NCBI GenBank assembly: GCA_016748015.1
Contig: JAAOMT010000566.1
Span: 61,908 to 125,907, forward strand
From: Geosiphon pyriformis
Taxonomy: Eukaryota; Glomeromycota; Glomeromycetes; Archaeosporales; Geosiphonaceae
Reading direction: 5' to 3'
Length of the DNA stretch: 64,000 nt
The notes below the pieces were generated by a model that had not been told where the DNA came from, did not search any database, and saw nothing but the letters and a program-made list of their open reading frames with translations. Positions 12,201 to 23,200 of this stretch are shown in pieces (within the stretch, counting starts at the first letter, position 1; the number at the start of each line of letters is the position of its first letter). The translations under genes were made by a program, and so were the position numbers.

Positions 12201-13879
12201 CGTTAACATGATACGAAAAAGATATTATTATGATTAGAGTAAACATTTAAAGAATATCGAAGAAATTGCTAAAGGAGGCTTTATAAAATTTATAAAGCAA
12301 CTGAAATTGATGGATGAATTAGTATGTGGATTATAAAAAATTATGGTGAAATGAAATATGAAAGATAAGGAAAGACTGATAAGTAACTTTTAATTAACAC
12401 AAGTTCATGTATTTTAACTTTTCTGAATGCTTTAAGAGATATAAAAAATTCAAGTAACATGACAATTCTTAGTTTGATCAAAATATAAATACATAAAACC
12501 ATGAATTATTTCAATACTTTTGAATGTAATTCTAAAATAGAAATAAACCTTTGTAGCTTGCTTAAAGATAGTAGCTGTTAACATTTAAATAACTTGCTAA
12601 ATTTAATATACATGAAAAGCTTTAAAAAAAAAATTTTTTATCGCCATTTTTATGATAGCTATTTAATTTTCCTTCCCATGAAAAAACCTTCAATGAAAAG
12701 ATATTGCTTAGAAGCTCATGATCACAAAAAGTGTGAAAGATACAAAGACAGTATCAAAAACAATAAATTCAATGACTTCAGGCATGCCAATAAAAAATAT
12801 TTTAGTGGGAATTCAGCAGTCAACCATGAAAAAAATTCAATACATATTTCAGATAAAAATTAATAGAAAGATTAATTTAAAAAGTATAAAAATTATAGTG
12901 AAAAGATAATCAAAAGAGGAGCGGAGAAAATTTTGAGCACATCTTGGGGAAGTTACTTGGAGCTTTTTCGGAGATAACTATAATTCGTCTGAATTTAATC
13001 TTACAAAAATTTACATTGTTTTAATTTTAATTATTTTTTCTTAATGACTCAATAAATATTCAAGAGATATGATAGCATGGCAAATGGCTTCTGGGCTTGC
13101 TAGATTGAATAAATTAATAAATAAATAAATATTTCACCTATGTATGTATGCATGATGTTGAAAAGTTTGCAATATTCTGCCATAAAAAAAAGGCCTAAGA
13201 ATTCTCTGAGTTCAGTTATATTTTGGAAACTTTGAAACTTTTTAACTTTCTTAAATTTTCAGGGTCTTATTTGATTTCATTCTTGCTAACTATGTATCTG
13301 AAAAATGCCAAATTATTTTTTCCTAAATGGTATTTTTTATGTTTATTTTCAATTCCGTTTTTTGTGACCTTGTAAAATTTTTAATATTATTTAAACAAAC
13401 AATAATTAACTTTCAAATGATTTTTATAAACCACACTAAAAAATTATTAATTAAAAAAAATTAAATTGAAGAAAGCATTTTTCTAAATTTTTTTGAATAA
13501 ATTGATGGGTAATATATAATTATGTTTTTAATGGAAATAATATTAATTTATATAAGAAATCTTTCTATGAATTTAAAATTTTGGGTTTGACAATTATTAC
13601 AGCTTAATTTTTCACATTTAAATAAGTTAAAAAATCTGAAATTTTTATTAATGGTAAATAAATAGCTTAAATAACCTATATTTTAATTTTGTTTTTACTT
13701 GGAAATGTTTAAAATATTTATTTACGAAGGGTGGCCGTAAGTTACGAAACAATCAAAAACTTTTTATTTTAATAAATTAAAAAACTTTCACTAATAAACT
13801 ATTTTAACACGTATTTTTATTAATATACGAATTTTTGGTTCACGTGCATTAAATATCACGAAATCAAGAATTTTCTTTT
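9253..13879. other. Long intergenic stretch without a recognisable gene
   Basis: 4.6 kb of AT-rich DNA. Short open frames (for example 11536-11892 on minus and 12594-12863 on plus) have no domain, no matching exons and no family I recognise. A phrase resembling CACAGACTTGACAATGTG near 11055 recurs with changes near 11286, a small local duplication. A TAAA-type run lies near 13105-13125. No RNA gene or mobile element was identified. Confidence 0.5.
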
Positions 13880-14379
13880 TTTTTTCCCAATAAACCGTTC
13901 ATTCGATTTCCCATTATGGTTGCGGTGGTTTAGCCAATGGCGTATTTATGGTAATCAAGGGATCATAGTTGATTTATATTTAGAAGATTTTCTTGATTCA
14001 AATGATCAGCTAACTGGATTTATATCTATTGTTTGAAATTTTATAAAAAACTTGAATCAATAGCACTTTGCTACAGTATAACTAAATGAGTATATTTTTA
14101 AATTGGAGAGATACTTAATTATATGCGTATTTTGCGTTTTACCAGGATCTATCGAGCACCAACCTATTCTTTCTCATCATGAAAATTTCAAAAAAAGGCT
14201 AGTGCTTGGTCATTCTTGCGGCCTAAATGAAACCTTTTCGATAAAGGTACAAGCCATCTTTTTCAAGGTTGATTTCAATGGTAACCGCATGCTTAGCGAA
14301 AACTTTGTTACCATAGGAGACCTAAATGAAATACCGAGAAGATAAACAGTCATATTTAAATTGAATTTGTTTCAAAATT
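13880..14379 (+). repeat. Upstream segment of peptide gene, first copy
   Basis: Blocks at about 13884, 14065 and 14204-14379 recur in the same order at 14486, 14629 and 14731-14910. The last block, from GTGCTTGGTCATTCTTGCGG to TTCAAAATT, is nearly identical in both. In the second copy the matching sequence runs on into a TATA box and the peptide gene; in this copy the match ends exactly at the N gap. Confidence 0.85.
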
Positions 14380-14399
14380 NNNNNNNNNNNNNNNNNNNN
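14380..14399. other. Assembly gap (20 N)
   Basis: Twenty N characters. A round number like this is often a placeholder, so the true gap length is unknown. It lies between two copies of the peptide-gene upstream segment. Confidence 0.97.
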
Positions 14400-14479
14400 A
14401 CTTGTTTAGCCAAGCATCAGGTAGTAACCGTTTATAGTAATACGAAAGTTTTCTAATATTAGGGTAATCATATCTATTT

Positions 14480-14930
14480 TTGATGCTCCCAATAAACCGT
14501 TCGTTCCGTTTCCTATTATAGTAATCAACTGAGCGCATAACTTTATGGACTTTCAAATGCTTTTATCAAATGAAGTTTTGATTAATCAAACCAATATAAT
14601 CTATTTATAAAAAACTTTAAATCAATAGCACTTTGCTATAGTATAACTAAATGAGTATATTTTTAAAATTGCGGAGAATATATAATTATGCATTTTACCA
14701 TCTATCATCATGAAAATTTAAAAAAAAAGGTTAGTGCTTGGTCATTCTTGCGGCCTAAATGAAACCTTTTCGACAAAGGTAAAGCCATCTTTTTCAAGGT
14801 TGATTTCAATGGTAACCGCAGGCTTAGCGAAAATTTTGTTACCATAGGATACCTAAATGAAATACCGAGAAGAAAAACAGTCATGTTTAAATTGAATTTG
14901 TTTCAAAATTAAACCGATCATGAGAATGGG
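14480..14930 (+). repeat. Upstream segment of peptide gene, second copy
   Basis: Repeats the 13880-14379 segment with small deletions, so the offset shrinks from about 600 to about 530 bases. It runs directly into the promoter of the complete peptide gene at 15053. Confidence 0.85.
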
Positions 14931-14937
14931 AAAATGG

Positions 14938-14945
14938 TATAAAAG
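14938..14945 (+). promoter_or_regulatory. TATA box of peptide precursor gene
   Basis: TATAAAAG lies 108 bases upstream of the ATG at 15053, preceded by duplicated sequence and followed by a pyrimidine-rich leader (CTCAATATCTCTTCATTCAC). This is consistent with transcription starting near 14970. Confidence 0.7.
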
Positions 14946-15052
14946 AAGAGGTTCGCCTGCTCAATATCTCTTCATTCACACTCTAAAACATCTAAAAGAA
15001 ATCTTTCTAATACATTTTTTTAAAAGCCTTAAAAACACTAAGATTGATTAAA

Positions 15053-15805
15053 ATGACTGGTAAAATTTTTATTACACAAATTTGCACAGCTATTTTTCTC
15101 TTGTCTACATTTTCAACGTCTAGTGCAGCTGCATTAAATGCAAAGAGGGGTATCGGTAATCAGAACAACGGCCAGTTTTCCCATGGTACTATTAACGGAG
15201 GCTTCAACCATAATGGTGATAGATTAGGATATAATTCCAATGCAATTAGTAACCAGCAAAATGGTGATTTTTCGTCTGGGACAATTAATGGAGGTTTCAA
15301 CGATAAGAGATCCATAGGTAACCAACAAAATGGTGACTTTTCGTCTGGGACAATTAATGGAGGTTTCAACAATAAGAGATCCATTGGTAACCAGCAAAAT
15401 GGTCAGTTTTCGTCTGGTACAATTAATGGAGGTTTCAACGATAAGAGATCCATAGGTAACCAACAAAATGGTGACTTTTCGTCTGGGACAATTAATGGAG
15501 GTTTCAACAATAAGAGATCCATTGGTAACCAGCAAAATGGTCAGTTTTCGTCTGGTACTATTAACGGAGGTTTCAACAATAAGAGATCCATTGGTAACCA
15601 GCAAAATGGTCAGTTTTCGTCTGGTACAATTAACGGAGGTTTCAATGATAAAAGATCCATCGGTAATCAACAAAATGGTCAGTTTTCGTCTGGTACTATT
15701 AATGGAGGTTTCAACACTAAGAGATCCATCGGTAACCAGCAAAATGGTCACTTTTCCTCTGGTACTATTAACGGAGGCTTTAACGATAATAGTAATCTCT
15801 ATTAG
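15053..15805 (+). CDS. Kex2-type tandem-repeat secreted peptide precursor, copy 2 (complete)
   Basis: 250 residues, single exon. The start is the ATG at 15053 in AAAATGACT; an in-frame TTG nine bases upstream is not used. Residues 1-26 form a signal peptide (hydrophobic core AIFLLSTF, then SSAA). A first Lys-Arg follows at ALNAKR. Next is a divergent 53-residue leader unit beginning GIGNQNNGQFSHGT. Then come six 23-residue units of consensus SIGNQQNGQFSSGTINGGFN + D/N/T + KR, and a terminal unit ending DNSNLY. Lys-Arg occurs eight times, always between units and never within. There are no cysteines in the repeats. This matches the KEP class (Kex2-processed repeat proteins), of which the strigolactone-induced SIS1 of Rhizophagus is a member as I recall. 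Whether this gene is SIS1 or a paralogue cannot be decided here. Role inferred: a secreted signalling peptide, perhaps symbiotic or pheromone-like. Confidence 0.9.
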   Translation: MTGKIFITQICTAIFLLSTFSTSSAAALNAKRGIGNQNNGQFSHGTINGGFNHNGDRLGYNSNAISNQQNGDFSSGTINGGFNDKRSIGNQQNGDFSSGTINGGFNNKRSIGNQQNGQFSSGTINGGFNDKRSIGNQQNGDFSSGTINGGFNNKRSIGNQQNGQFSSGTINGGFNNKRSIGNQQNGQFSSGTINGGFNDKRSIGNQQNGQFSSGTINGGFNTKRSIGNQQNGHFSSGTINGGFNDNSNLY

Positions 15806-16270
15806 GTATTATTGCGATGCATTCTATCTGATTAGTTTTTAAATAAAATATAGTTAATATAAGTTATGAAAATATCGAAATTAAATCTCAAATAGATAAA
15901 AAATGCCTTTTATAAATAGTTTTGCTTTCAATTCTTATAATAGACTTCTATCATATTAGATTTTAAATTTTGCTATTTGAAACAAATGACGTTATTTTTT
16001 TGGGGTTTAAAAATTTTCAATCAGTTGCAAATTAAGATAAATAGTTTTTATTCTTAATAAAAATGCAATTTTAATGAAATTGTAATATCATTCTTAAATA
16101 AAAAATATAACTGATTTTTTATTTTTGATGTATTATTCTTAAGATTGGTTCCTTTAACTACATCTCATTCCATTCTTTTTTCTTATCGTCTCTCATATCA
16201 TTACTGGAATTATAAAAATATAACTTGGTCTATCAAAATATTTTGCCTATATAATAAAAAAACAACTCAA
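15806..16270. repeat. 3' flank of peptide gene copy 2, duplicate of 625-1130
   Basis: Near-identical to the sequence after copy 1, including the UTR and an ATGACGTTATTTTTTTGGGG block. It lacks a short segment present near 905 in copy 1. Similarity is lost by about 16270. Confidence 0.85.
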
Positions 16271-16435
16271 TATTAATTATTAAGCATTATTAATATTGTA
16301 TTTAAATTAAAAACTCTAATATAGTTGTTTTTAGTTAATTTTTCAAATGCCATAATAATAACCATATTTAATTTGCTTAATATTCAAAGCTCTATAAATT
16401 ATACTAAAAATATAAAGATTGAAACAATATTTATA

Positions 16436-17536
16436 GGGAATTGCTAAATCGACCCACCCGCAACACGAGATATTAATATATATAGAAATTCTAATAAAAT
16501 TAGTTTAATTAAAATAAAAAATAACTTTTTTCTATATAAAATTTAATATAGATTATATATTTAATTTTTTATTATGCCTTAAGTAATTTATAGTGTTTTA
16601 TAATTAAAAAACACTTCGTTGTGGACAGGTCCGAATATTATGGCCTTGTTTTTTGCAAATTTTACATTTACGTACTTGAATTTGAGAAGAAATATTTTCA
16701 GCAATTTCAATTGGGATAAATTTCATTGAATAGATGATTCTTGATGAGCAATATTTTTTTTAGAGCGATTTAAAGCACCTAAAGAACATCCTCGAGTTCG
16801 TTGATTAAAAGGATTCTCAATTGCAAGAGATGTGGTTGAAATCTGATTTAATTGAGTCTATTTTTCGAAGATGTGTCTGTTCATTATAAAAATTCTTTGA
16901 AATTGCATGTTTTTCAAGATCTTCCTGTCATAGTGCTGTTAAAATTGCCTTTGGTGCAATGCCTGCACTTAACATTTGTGAAACTAATACTTTCTGTTTG
17001 GATTTAAGTCATCGAGCAGTAGGATGTCTAGCAATATTATCAGATGGCTCATGATTATGTTCAGCATTGCGAACTGTTAAATGCCAGCATTTATTAACTT
17101 TGAGTAATCGTTCATATACAGTAAAAGGGTAGTTTGTTAATAGAGTTGCTGTTTTTTATTGTCGACCTTCTAATACAAGTCTTTTAAAAACATTATATTC
17201 ATTTTCCTGATCACATTTGAAGATAATATGAGTATCATTGGCAGCAGAGCGTCATTTTGTAACTACATATCCTTGGGAGTATGTAAAGGTGTTAAGACTT
17301 TGTATCATCATCTCACAAGAGCTATATAATGTTTCTGGAGGTGGTAACATCATATGAATATAATCTGTAATTTTATAAAAAGATGTAATTATTTGTAAAA
17401 TCAAAAGAAAACTTATTAATTTTATTCTAAAGTTCTTTGATTATAAACTTGTTAATATGTTCCTATATATAGTTGAATACGAAACTATGACGTAAATGAT
17501 ATCACATGTTGGGGGTGGGTCGATTTAGCAATTCCC
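16436..17536 (-). mobile_element. Non-autonomous Mutator-like (MULE) DNA transposon
   Basis: The ends are inverted repeats beginning GGGAATTGCTAAATCGACCC; 24 bases match perfectly and about 38 with three mismatches. The element is 1101 bp and is flanked on both sides by the same 8-bp sequence TATTTATA (16428-16435 and 17537-17544), a target duplication in the MULE size range. On the minus strand it holds transposase remnants: the N-terminal FAR1/GCM-like DNA-binding region and a C-terminal zinc knuckle, with the catalytic middle apparently deleted. Autonomous MULEs are several kilobases long, so this is a deletion derivative that would need transposase supplied from elsewhere. Confidence 0.88.
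16600..17380 (-). pseudogene. MULE transposase remnant
   Basis: Read on the minus strand, the frame gives LPPPETLYSSCEMMIQSL, then GYVVTK, CWHLTVRNAEHNHEPSDN and similar motifs. These are the zinc-dependent DNA-binding N-terminus seen in FAR1/MULE proteins (C..C and HNH residues). Further along, in another frame, CKICKKQGHNIRTCP is a typical C-terminal zinc knuckle. Several stops (TGA, TAA, TAG) and at least one frameshift interrupt it. The DDE catalytic core and most of the SWIM region are absent. Confidence 0.8.
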
Positions 17537-17794
17537 TATTTATATCTTCTATTATTTAAGTCTTAGTTAATAATATTTAGGGATTTTTAGCTGTTATGCT
17601 AGTTATCAAAAGTATTTTAATATTAAAACTTTTATTTATTGTATCCAAAAAATATTGGTGAAATTAATTATTACAATTTTTTATTTTATTATAAATAAAA
17701 AATAATTTTAAACTATTGTAATTTTAAATAGAAGTAATAAAATATGTTAATAATTAAATTATTAATTAAATTAATATTTAACTAAAATAATAAT

Positions 17795-18160
17795 AGGCGA
17801 TAGGCTCGGGCATAGGAAAACAAAGCGGACCTGATATGGAGAAAATGAATATGACATTGGCAAAGGGTTTTGTATACAAAGAATGGCATATAGAGATTCG
17901 GGGACACCAAGGTGGCTGATACGAAAATCGTCGAGCTGGTAAGAAATTTCGTGCGCATGCATCGTGAGGAAATTTGGCTACCAACCGCCAAAACAAGAGC
18001 CGATAAGGAAAACAACCGGAGAATGATGTGGAGGAAATAAGATTCAAAGGGCCACACTTAGGAAATGTGGTATGTGGCTGGGACATTTATGTGCCATGGG
18101 CGTGCGCAAACCGTTCCAAATGGTGACTAATATTAGTGCCGATTTCCGCGAAAAATTAGT
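17795..18160. other. Less AT-rich island of unknown origin
   Basis: About 370 bases of clearly higher GC between the AT-rich end of the MULE region and the decayed Gypsy copy. A 102-residue minus-strand frame (17778-18086) and several plus-strand fragments are open, but none contains a motif I recognise. It could be a fragment of another mobile element or a captured host sequence. No inverted or direct terminal repeats were seen. Confidence 0.4.
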
Positions 18161-18164
18161 TATA

Positions 18165-19344
18165 AGAAACAAAAATGTTATTTGTTATAACCAAAACAAT
18201 TAGAACAAATAAATTTAGAAAATTTAGATCTATTCCAACAGATATAAATTAAATTGTTGTTTAACAATTTTGCAAATATTTTTGCAAGTAAGAATAAATT
18301 TGAGAGAATTGATATTATTTAATATTAAATAAAAACCAAAGATACTATATTAATTAAATAAAAAACATACAAAGTTTTAATTATTAGCTATAAAATTATT
18401 TGCCAAGAAATCAATTAAATGTTAAGCAATAGATTAATTTAATTATTTATAAGTCTATAGTTATTATTAATATTACTTGTTAAGAAAAAAAAATAGAAAA
18501 ATCTGTTTTTGTATAGACTATAGAAAGCTTAACAGTATTATTTGTAATAACAGTTATTTAATTTCACATATTCAGAAATTGTTTAATGCTTTCAAAAAAA
18601 ATGGTTTTTAATATTGAATTTAGATAGTAGTTATTAGTATGTAGTCATAAATTCAAATAACAAGAAAAAAATGACATTTATCACAAAAGAAAAAAATTTT
18701 GAATTTAATATTATGTCTTTTAACTTAATCAATACACCAATCATATTCTAATAACTAATGAAAACTATTTATACAAAAATATTGTAGAAATTAATAGTTG
18801 TATATTTAAATAACACAAATATATTTTTTAAAACATTTGATAATTATTTTTATTATCTTTAATAAGTATTTAAAAAGTTGAAAAGAGTCAAATTAAAATT
18901 AAATATTATCAAGTGCTTCTTTAAAAAAACAGAGCTTAAGTTTTTGAAACATATTATTAGTAAAAACAATATCAAAACAGATTCAGACAAAATTAAGAAA
19001 GTTAAAGATTTTTCAGTACCAATAAATTTTACAGAACTAAAAACATTCTGGAATTTGCTAAATATTACTGCCATTTTATTCACTATTTCTTTAAATTGAC
19101 TTAACTATTGCACTAGCTTTAAGCAAAAACACAAAATATAAATGAACTGAACAATAACAAGTAGTTTTTAATACACTAAGAAAAAAGCTTGTTCAAGCTT
19201 TAATATTAATTTATCCAGATTATAGTAAATTATTTATAATTACAATAAATATATTAAACCAAATATTAAAAACAGTTTTATCTCAATAAAAATTCAATAA
19301 ATAAGAATATTTAGTGATATATGTTAGCTAAAACTTGAGTTTAA
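18165..19344 (+). pseudogene. Family A Gypsy copy, left part: dUTPase/RT junction through RT (heavily decayed)
   Basis: Aligns by eye, base for base with gaps, to 38690-39815 of the fresher family A copy: the segment before RT, RT itself and the start of RNase H. Differences are mostly C-to-T and G-to-A. The RT catalytic YLDD has become YLNN (18803-18814), so both catalytic aspartates are lost through G-to-A. The sequence stops at 19344 exactly where the LTR of the inserted family B copy starts, and the missing continuation resumes at 28474. Confidence 0.85.
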
Positions 19345-20187
19345 TATTACTACAAATTTTTTTACTCTTTTTTTAATATTGTTAATACTATTATGCTATT
19401 AATTTTGTTGTTAATAGAAGTTAGTAAATTTTTAATAAGCTAATTTTTTTTAAAATATTTTTTTATATTTTAAACTATATATGTTGTTGAATTTATAATA
19501 AAAAAGTCAATTCTGTACTAATTATATGTATATTTATTTTGTAGTAAAAATTGACTCTTTTACAGAAAAATTTTATCTGTAAGCTTTTTAAAATATGTGT
19601 AATTACTTTGCTATAAAAGTTAATTTTTTTACAGAAAATCTTAATTGTAAATAACTTAATAATATAAAAAAAAATAAAAAAAAAATAAAAAAATAAAAAA
19701 ATATGTTAAGAAAGTTATTAACAGTAATTAAAATTAATAGCTAATCAATTTCAAATTTTTAGTATAAAATAAGTTTTATTAAAATTGATTTATAAAAAAA
19801 ATATTTTTTTGAAAAAAAAGCTCTTTTTTTATACACTTTATTGTAATATTTTTCTAATATTTTGGTAAATTAAAAATATTTTTTGTCAAATTACAAGTTA
19901 TTTTTACAAACTATAAATTATTTTGATAATCTGTTAAATATTTTGTCAAATTATTAAATATTTTAGCAAATTTTAAATGTTATATAGTTTAGCATATTAT
20001 ATAATCTGATTATTGCAATTTGATTATATTTGTGTTTTATACAAATTGAGTTATTAATTAAATAATAATTTGGATAATTTGATAAGATAATAAGTAATAA
20101 ATTAAAATAATAATATATATTAATTAATAATAAAAGTTATAAAGATAATTTTTTTTTAAATAATATCTCAAATTTCGACTAATAATA
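19345..20187 (-). repeat. 3' LTR of minus-strand family B element
   Basis: Direct repeat of 27512-28473 with internal deletions (843 versus 962 bases). In plus orientation it starts TATTAC and ends CTAATAATA, decayed forms of the terminal sequences TGTTAYCAG and AATAACA read in reverse. Confidence 0.85.
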
Positions 20188-20200
20188 TAACTTTTTCTCA
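20188..20200 (-). promoter_or_regulatory. Candidate polypurine tract of family B element
   Basis: On the minus strand GAGAAAAAG lies immediately upstream of the 3' LTR, where the plus-strand DNA primer of LTR retrotransposons is expected. It is short and has decayed surroundings. Confidence 0.45.
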
Positions 20201-23200
20201 AAACTAAGCTCTGTTAAAGTCCAAATACTGTCTGTAATTTCCAAATAGTAGTTCAAAATTATTGAGAAATTTGGTCTAAAAATTGTTAAAATTTCAGTTC
20301 TATAAACTTTTTAATATATTAAATCTTTAAAAGTTATAAAATTGGGTTTTATAAAATGTTTTTACAAGTATAAAATAGATTATAGAGTCTAAAAGCTGTT
20401 TTAAGTTTGTAATAAATATTTGTTGATTTGACTGTTGTTTTAAATAACTTCAGTAGTAAAATTTACTGTTTTAAGCCCTAGTTTTTTTTCATAAAGTGTT
20501 TTTTAAATATAAAAATATTTATAAATTAAAGAATATTTGTTGTTTTGTTTATTAAAACACTATTAAAGTTTTTGTTGAATTGTGGCATTTAGCATAATAT
20601 CAATAAGTATAAACATTAAATTTTCTCTTAAAACTTGCTTTAAAAGTTTTGATAAGTAAATTTCAAAATAACTTTTTGTGTTTCTTCTATAAAAGTAGTA
20701 ATTTTGTAAATTTGTGGTTAAAGATATAATTAATTCTGTTTAAGTGTAATTAATATATTTTTTGTAATTATTATAGATAATTTAAGTAGTATTTTTAAGA
20801 CTAATATTAATTTTGGAATAATTGTTGAATGTTTTAAAGAATAATCATAATTACTAATAAAATTATTAATAAATAAACTATTTTTGTTATGTAAGATTTT
20901 TATGTTATTTTTGTTTTGTTTTTTGTGCAGTTTTTGTGCAGTTTTTGTAAAATTGTTTCTAAAATATAAAAAAATAACTATAAAAAAAATTTAAATTTAA
21001 ATATTTAGGTTTAGAAGTTGTTCAATAATAATTATTAATTTTAAGTTTTAAGAAATATCTTTAGAAATAACCAAAAAAAATTGTGTATCAATTTGTGAAA
21101 TAAGAGATTCAAAATTAATTCTAAAATAATAGTATTTTAGTTTATTATCATATACAACTTTTTTTAAAATCTTATTATCAAGTTTTAACTTGTATAATCT
21201 ATTTTTTAAAATTTTGTATATATAAAATAGTTTATTCTATTTATGATTAAATTTTTTATTTTATTGTTTTTTAATCTTAATTTTATGTAAGAAATTTTTA
21301 TTTTTAACTTTAAATTTATTAATAATTATTAACAATTTATTGTTATGTTATTTTTTTTGTTGAATTTAAAAGTGTTTTATATAAGTGGTTGTAATTTGTT
21401 ATTTTGCTTCTATATATTAAGAAATGAATAAGCTTTTTTTTATAGTGTTTTTTAAAAGTTGTTTTTAATAATTTGTTGAATTAAATAAAATTTTACTGTA
21501 AAATTAATTAGTAATATTGCTGTTTTTTTATAAATTAAATTAAATAACATGTGTTTTATTGTATTTTGTTTTAATATTTTATATATTAATAATACTAATA
21601 GAATAAAAAGATTTTATTTTTGCTTAAAATTTGTTAAAACTTTGGCTAATAATTTACAAAGTATTTTATTAAAATATTTTACAAGCTTACAAATAATGTT
21701 TTTATAAATAAAATTTGCAACTAATTTTGTATTTACTTATTGAATTATTCTTATTTTAAATCATTTAGTAAAATAATTTACTGCAATTGCAATATATTGG
21801 TTTTTATAAGTTGTAATAAATAGTGGTCCAATTAAATTGATATTAACTTAATTGAAGGATTATCTAACTTTAATTAGATTTAAAAATTTTATAGAACATA
21901 TTTCTTTTTTTTTAATATTTATCACAAAATTTAACATATTTATAAATATTTTTTTTTATTTAGGACCAAAAATAGTGTTTTAATATTTTTTGGATTGTAC
22001 TATCTCTTTTAAAATATGCTAATAAAGGATTTGAAAACATATTATATAGAATTATTTTTTTTTATGTTTTTAAATTATTCTAAGTAAATTGTTTAGATTT
22101 TTATAATTTCAATAATAAATAATATTATTGTATATAAAATATTATTTTATTTAATATTATAGTCAATATGTTTTATTTAAAGACTAATTTTCTGGTATTA
22201 TAAGTGTTTTCAAGTATTATTTAAGATTGTTATAGTTTTTAAGATCTATTTTTTGTTGTTTATTGCTGTTAATTAGATTTAAAATACAGATTAAAATGAT
22301 AAAAAACCCAAATTACTGTTGTTGTTTCTAGTTTAATAGCAAAATAATTTTTTCTGCTAATTTTAGTGTTCTACTAATATAAGTATTTACTTGTTTATTG
22401 CTATTATTATTTAATTAAAATCAGAATAACACCAAAAATAATATATAAAAGCATTTATAATTAATTAAAATCTTTTGCTAAAGTCTAAATAGATAAAAAT
22501 TAGGACTGTTGTAAGCTTTTTCTTAAGAATTTTAAAAGTTTTTTGTTATTTTTTGTTTATTTGTATTCAATATTTTTGTTGGTTGGATAATTAAATAATT
22601 TTGTAATTTTTGATAATAAAATACTAATTCAGTAAATTTTTTAGTTTTATGGTATTTTATAAGACTTTGAAGTTTTTAACAATACTAATTTTTTTTGAAT
22701 CAAGTTTAGCTCTTTTTTTACTAATAATATGATTTAGGAAAACCAAGCTGGTCTTTTTAAAATGACATTTTTTAATGTTTAATTTAAATTTTGCTTTTTG
22801 TAATTATTAAAAAACTTTTTGTAAATAAACCAAGTAAGTTTTAAATAATAATAAATAAATATTAATATTATTTAGATAAACAACTATTAACTTTTAAAAA
22901 ATTTCAACATAAACAATATCCATAAGTTTTTAGAATGTTGTTAATATATTACATAATTCAAATAGCATTATAATAAACTTATTATTTTTTTTTAAGTGGT
23001 AAAAGCTGTTTTAAAGTAATCTTTAAGGTCTATAACAATTTGTTAATATTTATTTTCTAAATTTAATATTGAAAAGTATTTAATATGTTGTCAATTTAGA
23101 ATAAAAAATAAACATTTTTAATTATAATATTATTTAGTTAGTAATAGTCAACACAAAAGCAGATTTTTCTGTTTTTTTGATAAAAACTACTGGTAAAACT

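Noticed and set aside
12594-12909. 89- and 63-residue plus-strand frames
   Set aside because: Lys/Asn-rich chance frames without a domain or clear gene context.
15160-15751. Long minus-strand frames and a second plus-strand frame across the peptide gene
   Set aside because: They arise from the 69-base repeat with no stop in those phases; only the 15053 frame has a signal peptide and ordered Lys-Arg sites.
15240-15790. CRISPR-like array
   Set aside because: The repeats are contiguous coding units without unique spacers in a eukaryotic secreted-protein gene.
17771-18086. 102-residue minus-strand frame as a gene
   Set aside because: No recognisable motif or start context; kept only as an unexplained island.
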